Shown piece after piece: positions 18,266 to 25,789 of a stretch of 47,747 bases of DNA. The stretch's first letter is position 1. Every line of letters begins with the position of its first letter. The DNA comes from an uncultured Pseudomonadota bacterium. GTDB lineage: Bacteria; Pseudomonadota; Gammaproteobacteria; Steroidobacterales; Steroidobacteraceae. The position numbers and the translations under genes were made by a program. The DNA is taken from positions 1-47,747 of the forward strand of contig CAIOHZ010000175.1 of the NCBI GenBank assembly GCA_903858165.1. The letters are read 5' to 3'. The notes beneath the pieces are model-generated. The model was not told where the DNA came from and did not search any database. It saw only the letters and a program-made list of their open reading frames with translations.

Positions 18266-19701
18266 TCCCCAAATTTACGGCCGCGCACAATTCGGTAGAT
18301 ATCCCTGAACGGGGCCACCAGGTTCTGGCGAAGCGTACGGCATTCACGCTGGGACTCTTCGGGCAAACCCCAGGGCGTGGCCTCAAAAGGCTCGGCAATA
18401 TAGAGCGTACCGTAGAGCCGGTCCCAGATGCTCGTCACCTGCCCTAAGTTCGAGTCCCAGTGTTCATGTCGGCGACTATGGTGCGTATGGTGCATACCCG
18501 GGCTTAGCAGCCAATACTCCAGCCAGCGTGGGTAGCGCAGACACACGTGGTAATGGCGGAAATTCGCGTTCAGCGTGAACAAAAACATCAGCACCATCAC
18601 ATTCATAACGGTTAACTGCGTGATGCCGCCGTCGAAAGCCCAAGCGAACACGCCAGCCACTAGGCTCACCGCCACCGAAGTGCACGTCACATTAATGGGC
18701 GATTCGAGGAAATGCAGGCGGTACCCAGTGAGCGGCGTTAGAACCTCCGCCGCGTGATGCACCTGATGAATGGCCCAGCCGATACGGGTGCGATGCATCA
18801 TGAGGTGGTAGAGGAAAAACGCGAGATCCAAGGCGAGGAGCGTTACTACGGCATAACCTAACTGCCAGCCCAGGTTCATCTGCAAGTGAGGACTTTCGCC
18901 AAACACGTTCGCTAGAGTGGCAATGACCGCCGCCTCGACGCGTGGAACGAGCGTACCCAGAAACAGCAAGCTCCAGAACACAGTCATCACACAGTCGATG
19001 AGGTAGAGGCCAATGTCCACGCGCGCCGAGGGATGCGTGTAGATGGCGCGCGGCAATAGATATTCGCGAAGACCAGCTGGGCGCTCTTCCCCATCGATTC
19101 CTTTGGCGCCACGACCACCACGCAGCACATAGAGCGCCACTGCCAGCGCCAGGGTGACAGCCAAAATAAACCAGTTCAGCCGATGGTAGATGGGTGCCAG
19201 CACAGCGACATAAAGTGCATCGCTAAGGAGCGCCGCTATCTCCGCAAAAGGGCCGAGGACGGTGGACACCTGCTGCACCGACTCGCTAGCCCCGGCGCTG
19301 TTCCAAATCGCCTCGCGAAATGGACTGTCGTTGGCGAGAAAAGCCAACAAACGACCCAAGAGAGAGTCGCTGGCTGACCAAACCGTGGCGCCCACCACTA
19401 ACAACAACGCGAACCCCAAGTAGACAATAGCCACCCGACTGGAGGCTGTGCGACTCGAGGTAAAAGGGCTCGGGGCTGAAGCTGGACCTGAGGCTGAACC
19501 TGAGGCTGAGGCCGGGGCTAGACCTGAGTCTTGGCCAGGAGCTGGGCCAGGAGCTGGGCCTGCAGAAGCATTCGCGTGGTGACTGTCCATCAGGTGCTCT
19601 TAGTATGTCAGACCCAATTTATGCTCACGCGCGTAGGCAAACAACCGCGCCACCAAAAACACCACGCCCATCCCGACCAGAATAACGCTCTGCGTCCCCA
19701 T
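18228..19701. repeat. Tandem duplication, copy B (hydroxylase 2 unit)
   Basis: Copy B of the direct repeat: remnant of the MFS 1 start, hydroxylase gene 2 and the authentic 3' end of MFS transporter 2. It is bounded by CCAAGCGGC at 18228-18236 and 19702-19710. Confidence 0.8.
18262..19590 (-). CDS. Membrane fatty-acid hydroxylase / sterol desaturase family protein, copy 2
   Basis: 442 residues. It has the same histidine boxes as copy 1 (YHLMMHR, HQVHH, MHHTHHSRRHEHWDSN) and so the full set of di-iron ligands. It differs mainly in a low-complexity N-terminus rich in Ala, Pro, Gly and Ser (residues about 8-45, encoded by short GC-rich repeats near 19465-19562) and in the first membrane segments. 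Its C-terminus reads RGRKFGE instead of RGRT because a 4-base deletion removed the old TAA stop; translation now ends at a TGA overlapping the fossil ATG. It begins 10 bases after the MFS transporter 2 stop, so it is co-transcribed with it. Confidence 0.9.
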   Translation of the reverse strand: MDSHHANASAGPAPGPAPGQDSGLAPASASGSASGPASAPSPFTSSRTASSRVAIVYLGFALLLVVGATVWSASDSLLGRLLAFLANDSPFREAIWNSAGASESVQQVSTVLGPFAEIAALLSDALYVAVLAPIYHRLNWFILAVTLALAVALYVLRGGRGAKGIDGEERPAGLREYLLPRAIYTHPSARVDIGLYLIDCVMTVFWSLLFLGTLVPRVEAAVIATLANVFGESPHLQMNLGWQLGYAVVTLLALDLAFFLYHLMMHRTRIGWAIHQVHHAAEVLTPLTGYRLHFLESPINVTCTSVAVSLVAGVFAWAFDGGITQLTVMNVMVLMFLFTLNANFRHYHVCLRYPRWLEYWLLSPGMHHTHHSRRHEHWDSNLGQVTSIWDRLYGTLYIAEPFEATPWGLPEESQRECRTLRQNLVAPFRDIYRIVRGRKFGE

Positions 19702-20853
19702 CCAAGCGGCGGCGGCACCCGCCAACGCCACACCGACGGTCTGCCCACCGAAGTAGCATAGAGCAAACAAAGACACCGCCGAGCCACGCCGCTGCGGTGC
19801 CATTTGCGTAGCGTTGGTCTGGAGAGTGCTGTGCAGCATATAGAAGCCCATCCCTAACGCAAAACAGGCCAAAACCACGGCCGGCACTGAGGGCGCAAAA
19901 GCGACGCAGCCGATGGCCAGCAGCATCACCCAACCGCCGCCACGGGCCAACCCCGCTTCGCCCAACCGTGGCACCAACTTCCGGGCAGCAAAGGAAAACG
20001 CCGTTCCACCACCACCAAATGCCATCACCATGGCCCCAGCTGCGGTAAGCGACACGCCCAGCGTGTGGTGCAGATGGGTCGCAAAGAACGCCAAGCAGCC
20101 GAAGACAGCCGCGCCCTCTAAGAAGACCGCCAGCACCACCACGCGCGGCCAAGGGTCTGCCAAGACGGCAGCGAACTCCTGAAACAGGTGGCGTACCGGA
20201 TGTACCGTGAGCCGGGCAGGTGGCGGCGGTTCGGCGGGTAACCGCCGCTGCGCACGCGCCAACGCCACGGCACTCAGCAAGAACACCGCCGCGATGCCGA
20301 GAAAGGGCACTTGCCGTCCAAGATAATCGGCAGCGAGCCCGCCGAGCAGTTGGCCACCGGCCACACCGGCAATCTGTCCCACGAGGAACCGTGCCAGCAC
20401 CAGTTGCCTACGTTCATAGGGCACCACATCGCCAATCCACGCCATGGCCAGCGGCAGGATGGCTGCCGTCACGGCACCGGCGAAGGCGCGCGCGCCCACC
20501 AGCCAGCCTAGTGTTGGCGCTCCGGCACAGGCCAGCGCACCCAAGCAGCAGGCCAAACAGCTAGCGGTAATGACGCGTAATTTGCCGTAGCGGTCCCCCA
20601 AAGGCCCGAACACCAACTGGCCCAGCGCATAGCCCAGCGTGAAGCACGTGACCACGGCGGCCACCACGCCTAGCGGCCTGGAAAACTCTGCGGCGAGACT
20701 GGGCAGCATGGCATCCATACCGCGCTGTGACAGGCCACTGCCAAAGCCCGCCAACGACAAGGCCAGCACGGCACGGTCGACGACAGGGTCTGCGCCATTG
20801 GCGGTATTGGAAGCAGGAGAGGAAGTCACCTCGGCAGCATAACGCGCTGCCAA
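19600..20853 (-). CDS. MFS transporter (DHA1-like)
   Basis: 417 residues with about twelve membrane segments. Typical motifs are LGYALGQLVFGPLGDRYGK (motif A, DRYGK) and VARAFAGAV-like helix 4 sequence (GARAFAGAVTAAILPLAMAW). It resembles drug/metabolite exporters of the DHA1 branch; the substrate is unknown. The only start compatible with the full frame is a TTG at 20853 that directly abuts GAGGAG; a GTG 27 bases later (MTSSPASNT) is an alternative, so the start is uncertain. It is divergent from the sulfatase gene with only about 43 bases between them, suggesting shared control. Confidence 0.82.
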   Translation of the reverse strand: MAARYAAEVTSSPASNTANGADPVVDRAVLALSLAGFGSGLSQRGMDAMLPSLAAEFSRPLGVVAAVVTCFTLGYALGQLVFGPLGDRYGKLRVITASCLACCLGALACAGAPTLGWLVGARAFAGAVTAAILPLAMAWIGDVVPYERRQLVLARFLVGQIAGVAGGQLLGGLAADYLGRQVPFLGIAAVFLLSAVALARAQRRLPAEPPPPARLTVHPVRHLFQEFAAVLADPWPRVVVLAVFLEGAAVFGCLAFFATHLHHTLGVSLTAAGAMVMAFGGGGTAFSFAARKLVPRLGEAGLARGGGWVMLLAIGCVAFAPSVPAVVLACFALGMGFYMLHSTLQTNATQMAPQRRGSAVSLFALCYFGGQTVGVALAGAAAAWMGTQSVILVGMGVVFLVARLFAYAREHKLGLTY

Positions 20854-20896
20854 CTCCTCGTTGTATGCTCAGCATTACCTTCGCCGGAGCCTCACC

Positions 20897-22657
20897 ATGC
20901 CCGCCCCAGATCTGCGCACCGCCTATGGTTCCCTGCTGGACGGCAAACTCGACCGTCGCGAGTTCCTGCAGTTGGCCATGGCGCTCGGGCTTTCCAGTAC
21001 TACCGCCGCCAGCATGGCTGGCATGGCGCCCGCCACGCCGGAAAACCCGGGTGGCCGACGCCGCCCTAACATCCTGCTCATCCTCGCCGACGACCTTGGT
21101 TTCGGCGATTTAGGCGTGATGGGCTCGGAAATCCGGACGCCGCACATCGACAGCATTGCGCGCAACGGCACGCTGCTCACTTCCATGTACAACGCCGCAC
21201 GCTGCTGCCCTACGCGGGCCTCGCTGCTCACTGGTATGTATTCGCACCGCGCTGGCCTCGGACATATGGTGACCGACCTTGGGACCCCCGAATACCAAGG
21301 CTATCTACGCGAAGACGCCGCGACTATCGCCCAAGTCCTGAAGGGCAGCGGCTACCGCACTCTGATGGCCGGCAAGTGGCACGTGGGCGGCGACCTCTGG
21401 GCCACCCGCATTCCCACTTGGCGCCTCGGCGACCGCGACCGCCCTACCCCACTGCAGCGCGGGTTCGACCGCTTCTACGGCATGGTCGACGGTGTCGCGC
21501 ACTACTTCTCGCCATGGCACATTCAGGACGACGACAAGACCGCCGAGATTCCCGACGACTTCTACCTGACGGACGCCATCACTGATGCCGCCATCGGCAT
21601 GCTGGAAGAGAACGCGAAGACCGACCAGCCTTTCTTCATGTATTTGGCGCACCACGCGCCGCACTGGCCGTTGCATGCGCTGCCAGAAGATATCGAACGC
21701 TATTCCGGCAAATACGCACGCGGCTGGGACCAACTGCGCGGGGCACGCTACGAAGAACTGCTGCATCGCGGTGTGCTGCAACACAAGTGGGCGCTGTCCC
21801 CGCGCGACCCGGACGCGCCAGCTTGGGACACTGCGCCCCACCAAACTTGGGAAGCGCAACGCATGGCCGTGTACGCCGCGCAGGTGGACCGCATGGACCA
21901 GCAGATTGGCCGGGTGCTGCAAACACTGAAGCGCCTCGGCAAATACGACGACACGCTGGTACTGTTCTTTTCGGACAACGGCGGCTGCGCCGAAGCCATG
22001 CGTGAAGGCGGCTGGACGCAGTTCTATCCGGACAAAACGCGCAACGGGCAACAGATCATTCTCGGCAATCGTCCCGGGTTGAACCCGGGCAGCGCCACCA
22101 CCTTCCAGAGCTACGACTTACCTTGGGCGAATGCGTCGAATACGCCGTTCCGTCTGTATAAGCACTTTATGCATGAAGGTGGCATCTCCACGCCACTGGC
22201 GGTGCAGTGGCCCGCGCTGCTCGCGCCTAGTGGCATCAACCACACGGCCTGTCATGCCATCGACATTCTTCCCACCATCCTCGACGCCGCGGGCGTCGCC
22301 GTACCGAGTGAATTGGGTGGACACGCCGTCCGGACCATCGACGGCGAGAGCCTGCTGCCCCTGCTGCGCGGCAAACGCTGGCAGCGCGAGCAGGCCCTCC
22401 ATTGGGAACACGAAGGCAACTGCGCCCTGCGTGACGACAACCTGAAACTGGTGCGCAAGCACGAGGGCGACTGGGAGCTTTACGACATGGAAAGCGACCG
22501 CACCGAACTGCACGACCTAGCGCCACGCAACCGGCGCCTCGTCGCCCGCATGGCGCGCGCCTACCAACGCTGGGCCGACGACGTTGGTGTCATCGACTGG
22601 GGCATACAGGGGCCGAAGGTGAAAGCGGCATGGGGAATGAAAGACCTGAAAGGCTGA
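20897..22657 (+). CDS. Type I sulfatase (arylsulfatase family), Tat-exported
   Basis: 586 residues from the ATG at 20897 (GGAGCC 7 bases upstream; the TTG at 20861 is less likely). A twin-arginine motif DRREFLQLA and a hydrophobic stretch near residues 25-45 suggest Tat export. The sulfatase core has RPNILLILADDLGFGDLGVMG (first metal Asp pair) and the CCPTRASLLTG signature, whose first Cys would become formylglycine. FFSDNGG supplies the second metal site. It hydrolyses sulfate esters in the periplasm; the substrate is unknown. No formylglycine-generating enzyme is in the window. It is divergent from MFS transporter 2 and the hydroxylases. Confidence 0.92.
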   Translation: MPAPDLRTAYGSLLDGKLDRREFLQLAMALGLSSTTAASMAGMAPATPENPGGRRRPNILLILADDLGFGDLGVMGSEIRTPHIDSIARNGTLLTSMYNAARCCPTRASLLTGMYSHRAGLGHMVTDLGTPEYQGYLREDAATIAQVLKGSGYRTLMAGKWHVGGDLWATRIPTWRLGDRDRPTPLQRGFDRFYGMVDGVAHYFSPWHIQDDDKTAEIPDDFYLTDAITDAAIGMLEENAKTDQPFFMYLAHHAPHWPLHALPEDIERYSGKYARGWDQLRGARYEELLHRGVLQHKWALSPRDPDAPAWDTAPHQTWEAQRMAVYAAQVDRMDQQIGRVLQTLKRLGKYDDTLVLFFSDNGGCAEAMREGGWTQFYPDKTRNGQQIILGNRPGLNPGSATTFQSYDLPWANASNTPFRLYKHFMHEGGISTPLAVQWPALLAPSGINHTACHAIDILPTILDAAGVAVPSELGGHAVRTIDGESLLPLLRGKRWQREQALHWEHEGNCALRDDNLKLVRKHEGDWELYDMESDRTELHDLAPRNRRLVARMARAYQRWADDVGVIDWGIQGPKVKAAWGMKDLKG

Positions 22658-22721
22658 CGGGCCGCGAGCCCGCAGGTTCCCCACAACGAACTCACCAAAA
22701 CGAACATGTCCCCACAACGAA

Positions 22722-22751
22722 AAAGGGGACTGTCTTGCGACAGTCCCCTTT
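22722..22751. terminator. Bidirectional hairpin terminator between the sulfatase gene and the tRNA operon
   Basis: Perfect 13-bp stem AAAGGGGACTGTC/GACAGTCCCCTTT with a TTGC loop. On the minus strand the stem is followed by further T residues (CCCCTTTTTCG), fitting termination of the tRNA operon; it can also serve the sulfatase transcript from the left. A 12-base direct repeat CCCCACAACGAA (22679-22690 and 22710-22721) flanks its left side. Confidence 0.75.
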
Positions 22752-22758
22752 CCGGAGT

Positions 22759-22834
22759 TGGTGGGCCGTGTAGGACTTGAACCTACGACCTACTGATTAA
22801 GAGTCAGCAGCTCTACCAACTGAGCTAACGGCCC
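22759..22834 (-). tRNA. tRNA-Lys (CUU)
   Basis: 76 nt with CCA. The minus strand starts GGGCCGTTAGCTCAG, the anticodon loop CTCTTAA gives anticodon CTT, and the T-arm is GTAGGTTCAAGTCCTAC. It is the last gene of the four-tRNA operon. Confidence 0.96.
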
Positions 22835-22871
22835 GAAAACTACTAAAAACTTGCACCGCCCCGCCAAGAGG

Positions 22872-22948
22872 TGGGGTGGACGACGGGACTCGAACCCGCG
22901 ACGGCCGGAATCACAATCCGGGGCTCTACCAGCTGAGCTACGTCCACC
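22872..22948 (-). tRNA. tRNA-His (GUG)
   Basis: 77 nt including the encoded extra G at position -1 that histidyl-tRNA synthetase requires (paired with C73) and CCA. The anticodon loop TTGTGAT gives GTG; the T-arm is GCGGGTTCGAGTCCCGT. Confidence 0.96.
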
Positions 22949-23003
22949 ATCGTGCGGTCAACATCCCAAAACGCCTGACCAGCCACCACCCGAAGGTGTT
23001 TAC

Positions 23004-23080
23004 TGGCGCGCCCGGCAGGAATCGAACCTGCAACCGCTGGCTTAGAAGGCCAGTGCTCTATCCGGTTGAGCTACGGGCGC
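23004..23080 (-). tRNA. tRNA-Arg (UCU)
   Basis: 77 nt with CCA. The minus strand starts GCGCCCGTAGCTCAACCGG, the anticodon loop CTTCTAA gives TCT, and the T-arm is GCAGGTTCGATTCCTGC. This is the tRNA that reads the rare AGA/AGG arginine codons. Confidence 0.96.
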
Positions 23081-23092
23081 ATCGCGGCAAAC

Positions 23093-23169
23093 TGGTCGGG
23101 GCAGAGGGATTCGAACCCCCGACCCTCTGCTCCCAAAGCAGATGCGCTACCAGACTGCGCCATGCCCCG
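23093..23169 (-). tRNA. tRNA-Pro (UGG)
   Basis: 77 nt with CCA. The minus strand starts CGGGGCATGGCGCAGTCTGG, the anticodon loop TTTGGGA gives TGG, and the T-arm is GGGGGTTCGAATCCCTC. It is the first gene of the Pro-Arg-His-Lys operon. Confidence 0.96.
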
Positions 23170-23226
23170 CCGGAACCCTTTGCCGAGGGCTACTTGCTTT
23201 AGGCTTGCGCCCAACCAAGAAGCGGA

Positions 23227-23255
23227 AGTTTAAATCTTGGCGAGTGGCTCGTCAA
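23227..23255 (-). promoter_or_regulatory. Promoter of the tRNA-Pro-Arg-His-Lys operon
   Basis: On the minus strand there is a -35 TTGACG (23250-23255), a 17-base spacer and a -10 TAAACT (23227-23232), followed by TCCGC. It lies about 57 bases before tRNA-Pro and faces away from the folD promoter about 10 bases to the right. Confidence 0.75.
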
Positions 23256-23264
23256 TTATTGCTG

Positions 23265-23273
23265 TGGGATAAT
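23265..23273 (+). promoter_or_regulatory. Extended -10 promoter of folD
   Basis: TGGGATAAT, an extended -10 (TGn plus GATAAT), stands about 108 bases before the folD ATG. The -35 region is weak (TGGCTC at 17 bases), as is usual when the TG extension is present. It lies back-to-back with the tRNA promoter. Confidence 0.5.
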
Positions 23274-23380
23274 TTCCCGCTCGGTCATGTCGCTGTTCCC
23301 TAGCGGGGCGGCGCCGGGGCCGGCAACGGCGCAGCATGCTGCCCTTTCCTCTTCACATTCGCCACAGGAAGCGCCCTGAA

Positions 23381-24235
23381 ATGTCCGCCCAGATTATCGA
23401 CGGCAAGCGTATTGCCGACCAGCTAAAGGCCCAGGTTCGCGTTGCCACGGACGCCATGGCCGCCACCGGCAAAGCCCGCCCCGGGCTCGCCGTGGTGAAA
23501 GTGGGCAGCGACCCCGCCTCCGCCGTCTACGTGCGCAACAAGCGCCTTTCCTGCGAACAGGCCGGCATCCTCTCGGTGGCGCACGACCTTCCTGCCCAAA
23601 CCAGCCAAACGGATCTCATCGCTCTCATAGACGCGCTGAACGCCGACCCGGCCATCGACGGCATCCTCGTCCAGCTGCCACTGCCGAAGCACATAGAGTC
23701 TTCGCTCGTCACCGAGCGAATCATTCCGGAAAAGGACGTGGATGGGTTCCACCCCTACAACATCGGCCGCCTCGCGCTGAAGCAGCCGCTGGTACGCCCG
23801 TGCACGCCTTACGGCATCGTGAAGCTGCTGGAGGCCTACCAGTTGAACGTAGCGGGTCTCGACGCCGTCATGGTGGGGGCTTCGAACATCGTCGGCCGCC
23901 CCATGGCACTGGAAATGATGCTGCTCGGCGCCACGGCCACCGTGTGCCATAGCCGCACGAAGGACCTCGAAGGCCATGTGCGTCGCGCCGATGTGGTGGT
24001 CGCTGCCATCGGCAAGCCCGACTTCGTCAAGGGCGCATGGATCAAGCCGGGCGCCATCGTCATCGACGTGGGCATCAACCGCCTCGACAACGGCAAGCTG
24101 GTGGGCGACGTGGAATATGACGTGGCCGCCGAACGCGCTAGCTGGATTACGCCGGTGCCGGGTGGTGTAGGCCCAATGACCGTGGCCGCGCTGATGCAGA
24201 ACACGCTCGAGAGTGCGCTGCGCCGTCGCGGGTAA
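23381..24235 (+). CDS. folD: Bifunctional methylenetetrahydrofolate dehydrogenase / methenyltetrahydrofolate cyclohydrolase
   Basis: 284 residues, the normal length. It interconverts 5,10-methylene- and 10-formyl-tetrahydrofolate with NADP in the cytoplasm. Motifs are YVRNKRL (catalytic Lys), [26 protein letters not shown] (cofactor site) and [19 protein letters not shown] chose the ATG at 23381 ([12 protein letters not shown]) because AGGAAG stands 9 bases upstream and this matches the family start. It is convergent with cysS. Confidence 0.97.
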   Translation: MSAQIIDGKRIADQLKAQVRVATDAMAATGKARPGLAVVKVGSDPASAVYVRNKRLSCEQAGILSVAHDLPAQTSQTDLIALIDALNADPAIDGILVQLPLPKHIESSLVTERIIPEKDVDGFHPYNIGRLALKQPLVRPCTPYGIVKLLEAYQLNVAGLDAVMVGASNIVGRPMALEMMLLGATATVCHSRTKDLEGHVRRADVVVAAIGKPDFVKGAWIKPGAIVIDVGINRLDNGKLVGDVEYDVAAERASWITPVPGGVGPMTVAALMQNTLESALRRRG

Positions 24236-24259
24236 CCGCGCTTACGTCTCTACCGTCGT

Positions 24260-24280
24260 CGGGAGCTTGCTCCCGGTCTT
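24260..24280. terminator. Terminator between convergent folD and cysS
   Basis: 6-bp stem CGGGAG/CTCCCG with the four-base loop CTTG, then GTCTTTT on the plus strand. It lies in the 46-base gap between the two convergent stop codons. The T-run is interrupted, so termination may be partial. Confidence 0.55.
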
Positions 24281-24281
24281 T

Positions 24282-25679
24282 TCAAGGAATGGTGTAGCGC
24301 CAAGTGCTGCCGGAAGCGCCGTCTTCCAGCAGCACGCCGCGCGCCGACAGCCCATTGCGCAGGGCATCGCTCTGCGCCCAGTCCTTGGCGGCGCGTGCCG
24401 CTATGCGCGCTTCCATGGCCAGCACCACTTCTTCTGGCGTGGGCACATTCTCCACGAGGGTAGCCGGCGCCTGCAGCCAGGCTTCCGGTGCCGCCTGCAA
24501 CAAGCCCAGCACACCGCCCAGCGCCTTCAGTTCCGCCGCCAAGGCCGCAGCCTGCTCAAACTGCTTTGCCTTACGCGCTTTATTCAGTTCACCCGCTAAG
24601 CCCTGCAATGCAGCGAAGGCTTCCGGCGTATTGAAGTCATCGTCCATCGCTGCGCCGAACTGCGCAGTCGCGGCCGTCGGCGTGTAGCTGGCCGCCGGCT
24701 CCACGCCACGCAACGCCAAATACAAACGCTCCAGTGCACGGTCCGCCTGCTGCAGGTTATCGAGCGCGTAGTTGATGGGGCCGCGATAGTGGCTGGACAA
24801 CACGAAGGCACGCATCACTTCCAAGCGCAGCTTCGGCAGCACTTCGCGGACGGTAAAGAAGTTGCCGAGGCTCTTCGACATCTTCTCTTCGTTTACATTC
24901 ACGAAGCCGTTATGCATCCACTGGTTCACGAACGCGCCATCGCAAGCACCGCAGGTTTGCGCAATTTCGTTTTCGTGGTGCGGGAACTTCAGGTCCAACC
25001 CGCCGCCGTGGATATCGAAGTGGTTACCCAGCAGCGCAGTGCTCATGGCCGAGCACTCGATATGCCAACCCGGACGCCCCGCGCCCCACGGCGATTCCCA
25101 AGCCGGCTCGCCCGGCTTGGCGTGCTTCCACAGCACAAAGTCGAGCGGATCGCGCTTGCCTTCGTTCACATCCACGCGTGAACCGGCGCGCAAGTCTTCC
25201 AGCTTCTTACCAGACAGCTGCCCGTAGCCCGGGAAGCTCGACACGGAATACATGACATCGCCGTCTGGGGCGACATAGGCGTGCCCGCGCGCGATGAGCT
25301 GTTCCACCATGGCAACGATTTGCGGCACGTACTGTGTGGCGCGGGGCTCGTGATCAGGCTTGAGCAGACCCAGTGCGGCGCAGTCCTCGTCCATCGCGGT
25401 GATGAAGCGCGCAGTGAGCGCTTCCATGGTTTCGCCATTCGCACGCGCGCGGTCGATGATCTTGTCGTCGATATCCGTGATGTTGCGGACGAAAGTGACT
25501 TTCAGGCCGCGCCACAGCAAATGGCGGCGAATGGTGTCGAACGCCACCAGCATGCGCGCATGGCCCACATGGCAGAAGTCGTAGACGGTGATACCACACA
25601 CATACATGCGCACTTCGCCCGGCGTGAGCATGCTCAACGGCTCTTTGCGGCCGGACAGCGAGTTGTGGAGCTGGATCAT
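24282..25679 (-). CDS. cysS: Cysteinyl-tRNA synthetase
   Basis: 465 residues. Class I aminoacyl-tRNA synthetase charging tRNA-Cys. Visible are the HIGH-type motif VYDFCHVGHAR, the KMSKS motif EEKMSKSLGNF and the zinc ligands in MYVCGIT, IECSAMS and FPHHENE. The start MIQLHNSLSGRKEPL at 25679 matches the family; the longer frame is unsupported. It lies downstream of gltX in the same direction, with about 110 bases between. Confidence 0.98.
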   Translation of the reverse strand: MIQLHNSLSGRKEPLSMLTPGEVRMYVCGITVYDFCHVGHARMLVAFDTIRRHLLWRGLKVTFVRNITDIDDKIIDRARANGETMEALTARFITAMDEDCAALGLLKPDHEPRATQYVPQIVAMVEQLIARGHAYVAPDGDVMYSVSSFPGYGQLSGKKLEDLRAGSRVDVNEGKRDPLDFVLWKHAKPGEPAWESPWGAGRPGWHIECSAMSTALLGNHFDIHGGGLDLKFPHHENEIAQTCGACDGAFVNQWMHNGFVNVNEEKMSKSLGNFFTVREVLPKLRLEVMRAFVLSSHYRGPINYALDNLQQADRALERLYLALRGVEPAASYTPTAATAQFGAAMDDDFNTPEAFAALQGLAGELNKARKAKQFEQAAALAAELKALGGVLGLLQAAPEAWLQAPATLVENVPTPEEVVLAMEARIAARAAKDWAQSDALRNGLSARGVLLEDGASGSTWRYTIP

Positions 25680-25789
25680 CGTCGGGTCACCATCGGCAGG
25701 AGCCACCGCGACGGTGGCGGAACAGGAAAATGAAATATACGTGGCCGGCGAGGTACACCGCCGCCGCCGCCGCTCAAAGCACCAAAGCG

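Noticed and set aside
15525-22834. Genomic island inserted at a tRNA gene
   Set aside because: The block is next to tRNA genes, but no integrase, no direct att repeat of a tRNA 3' end and no obvious compositional break could be seen.
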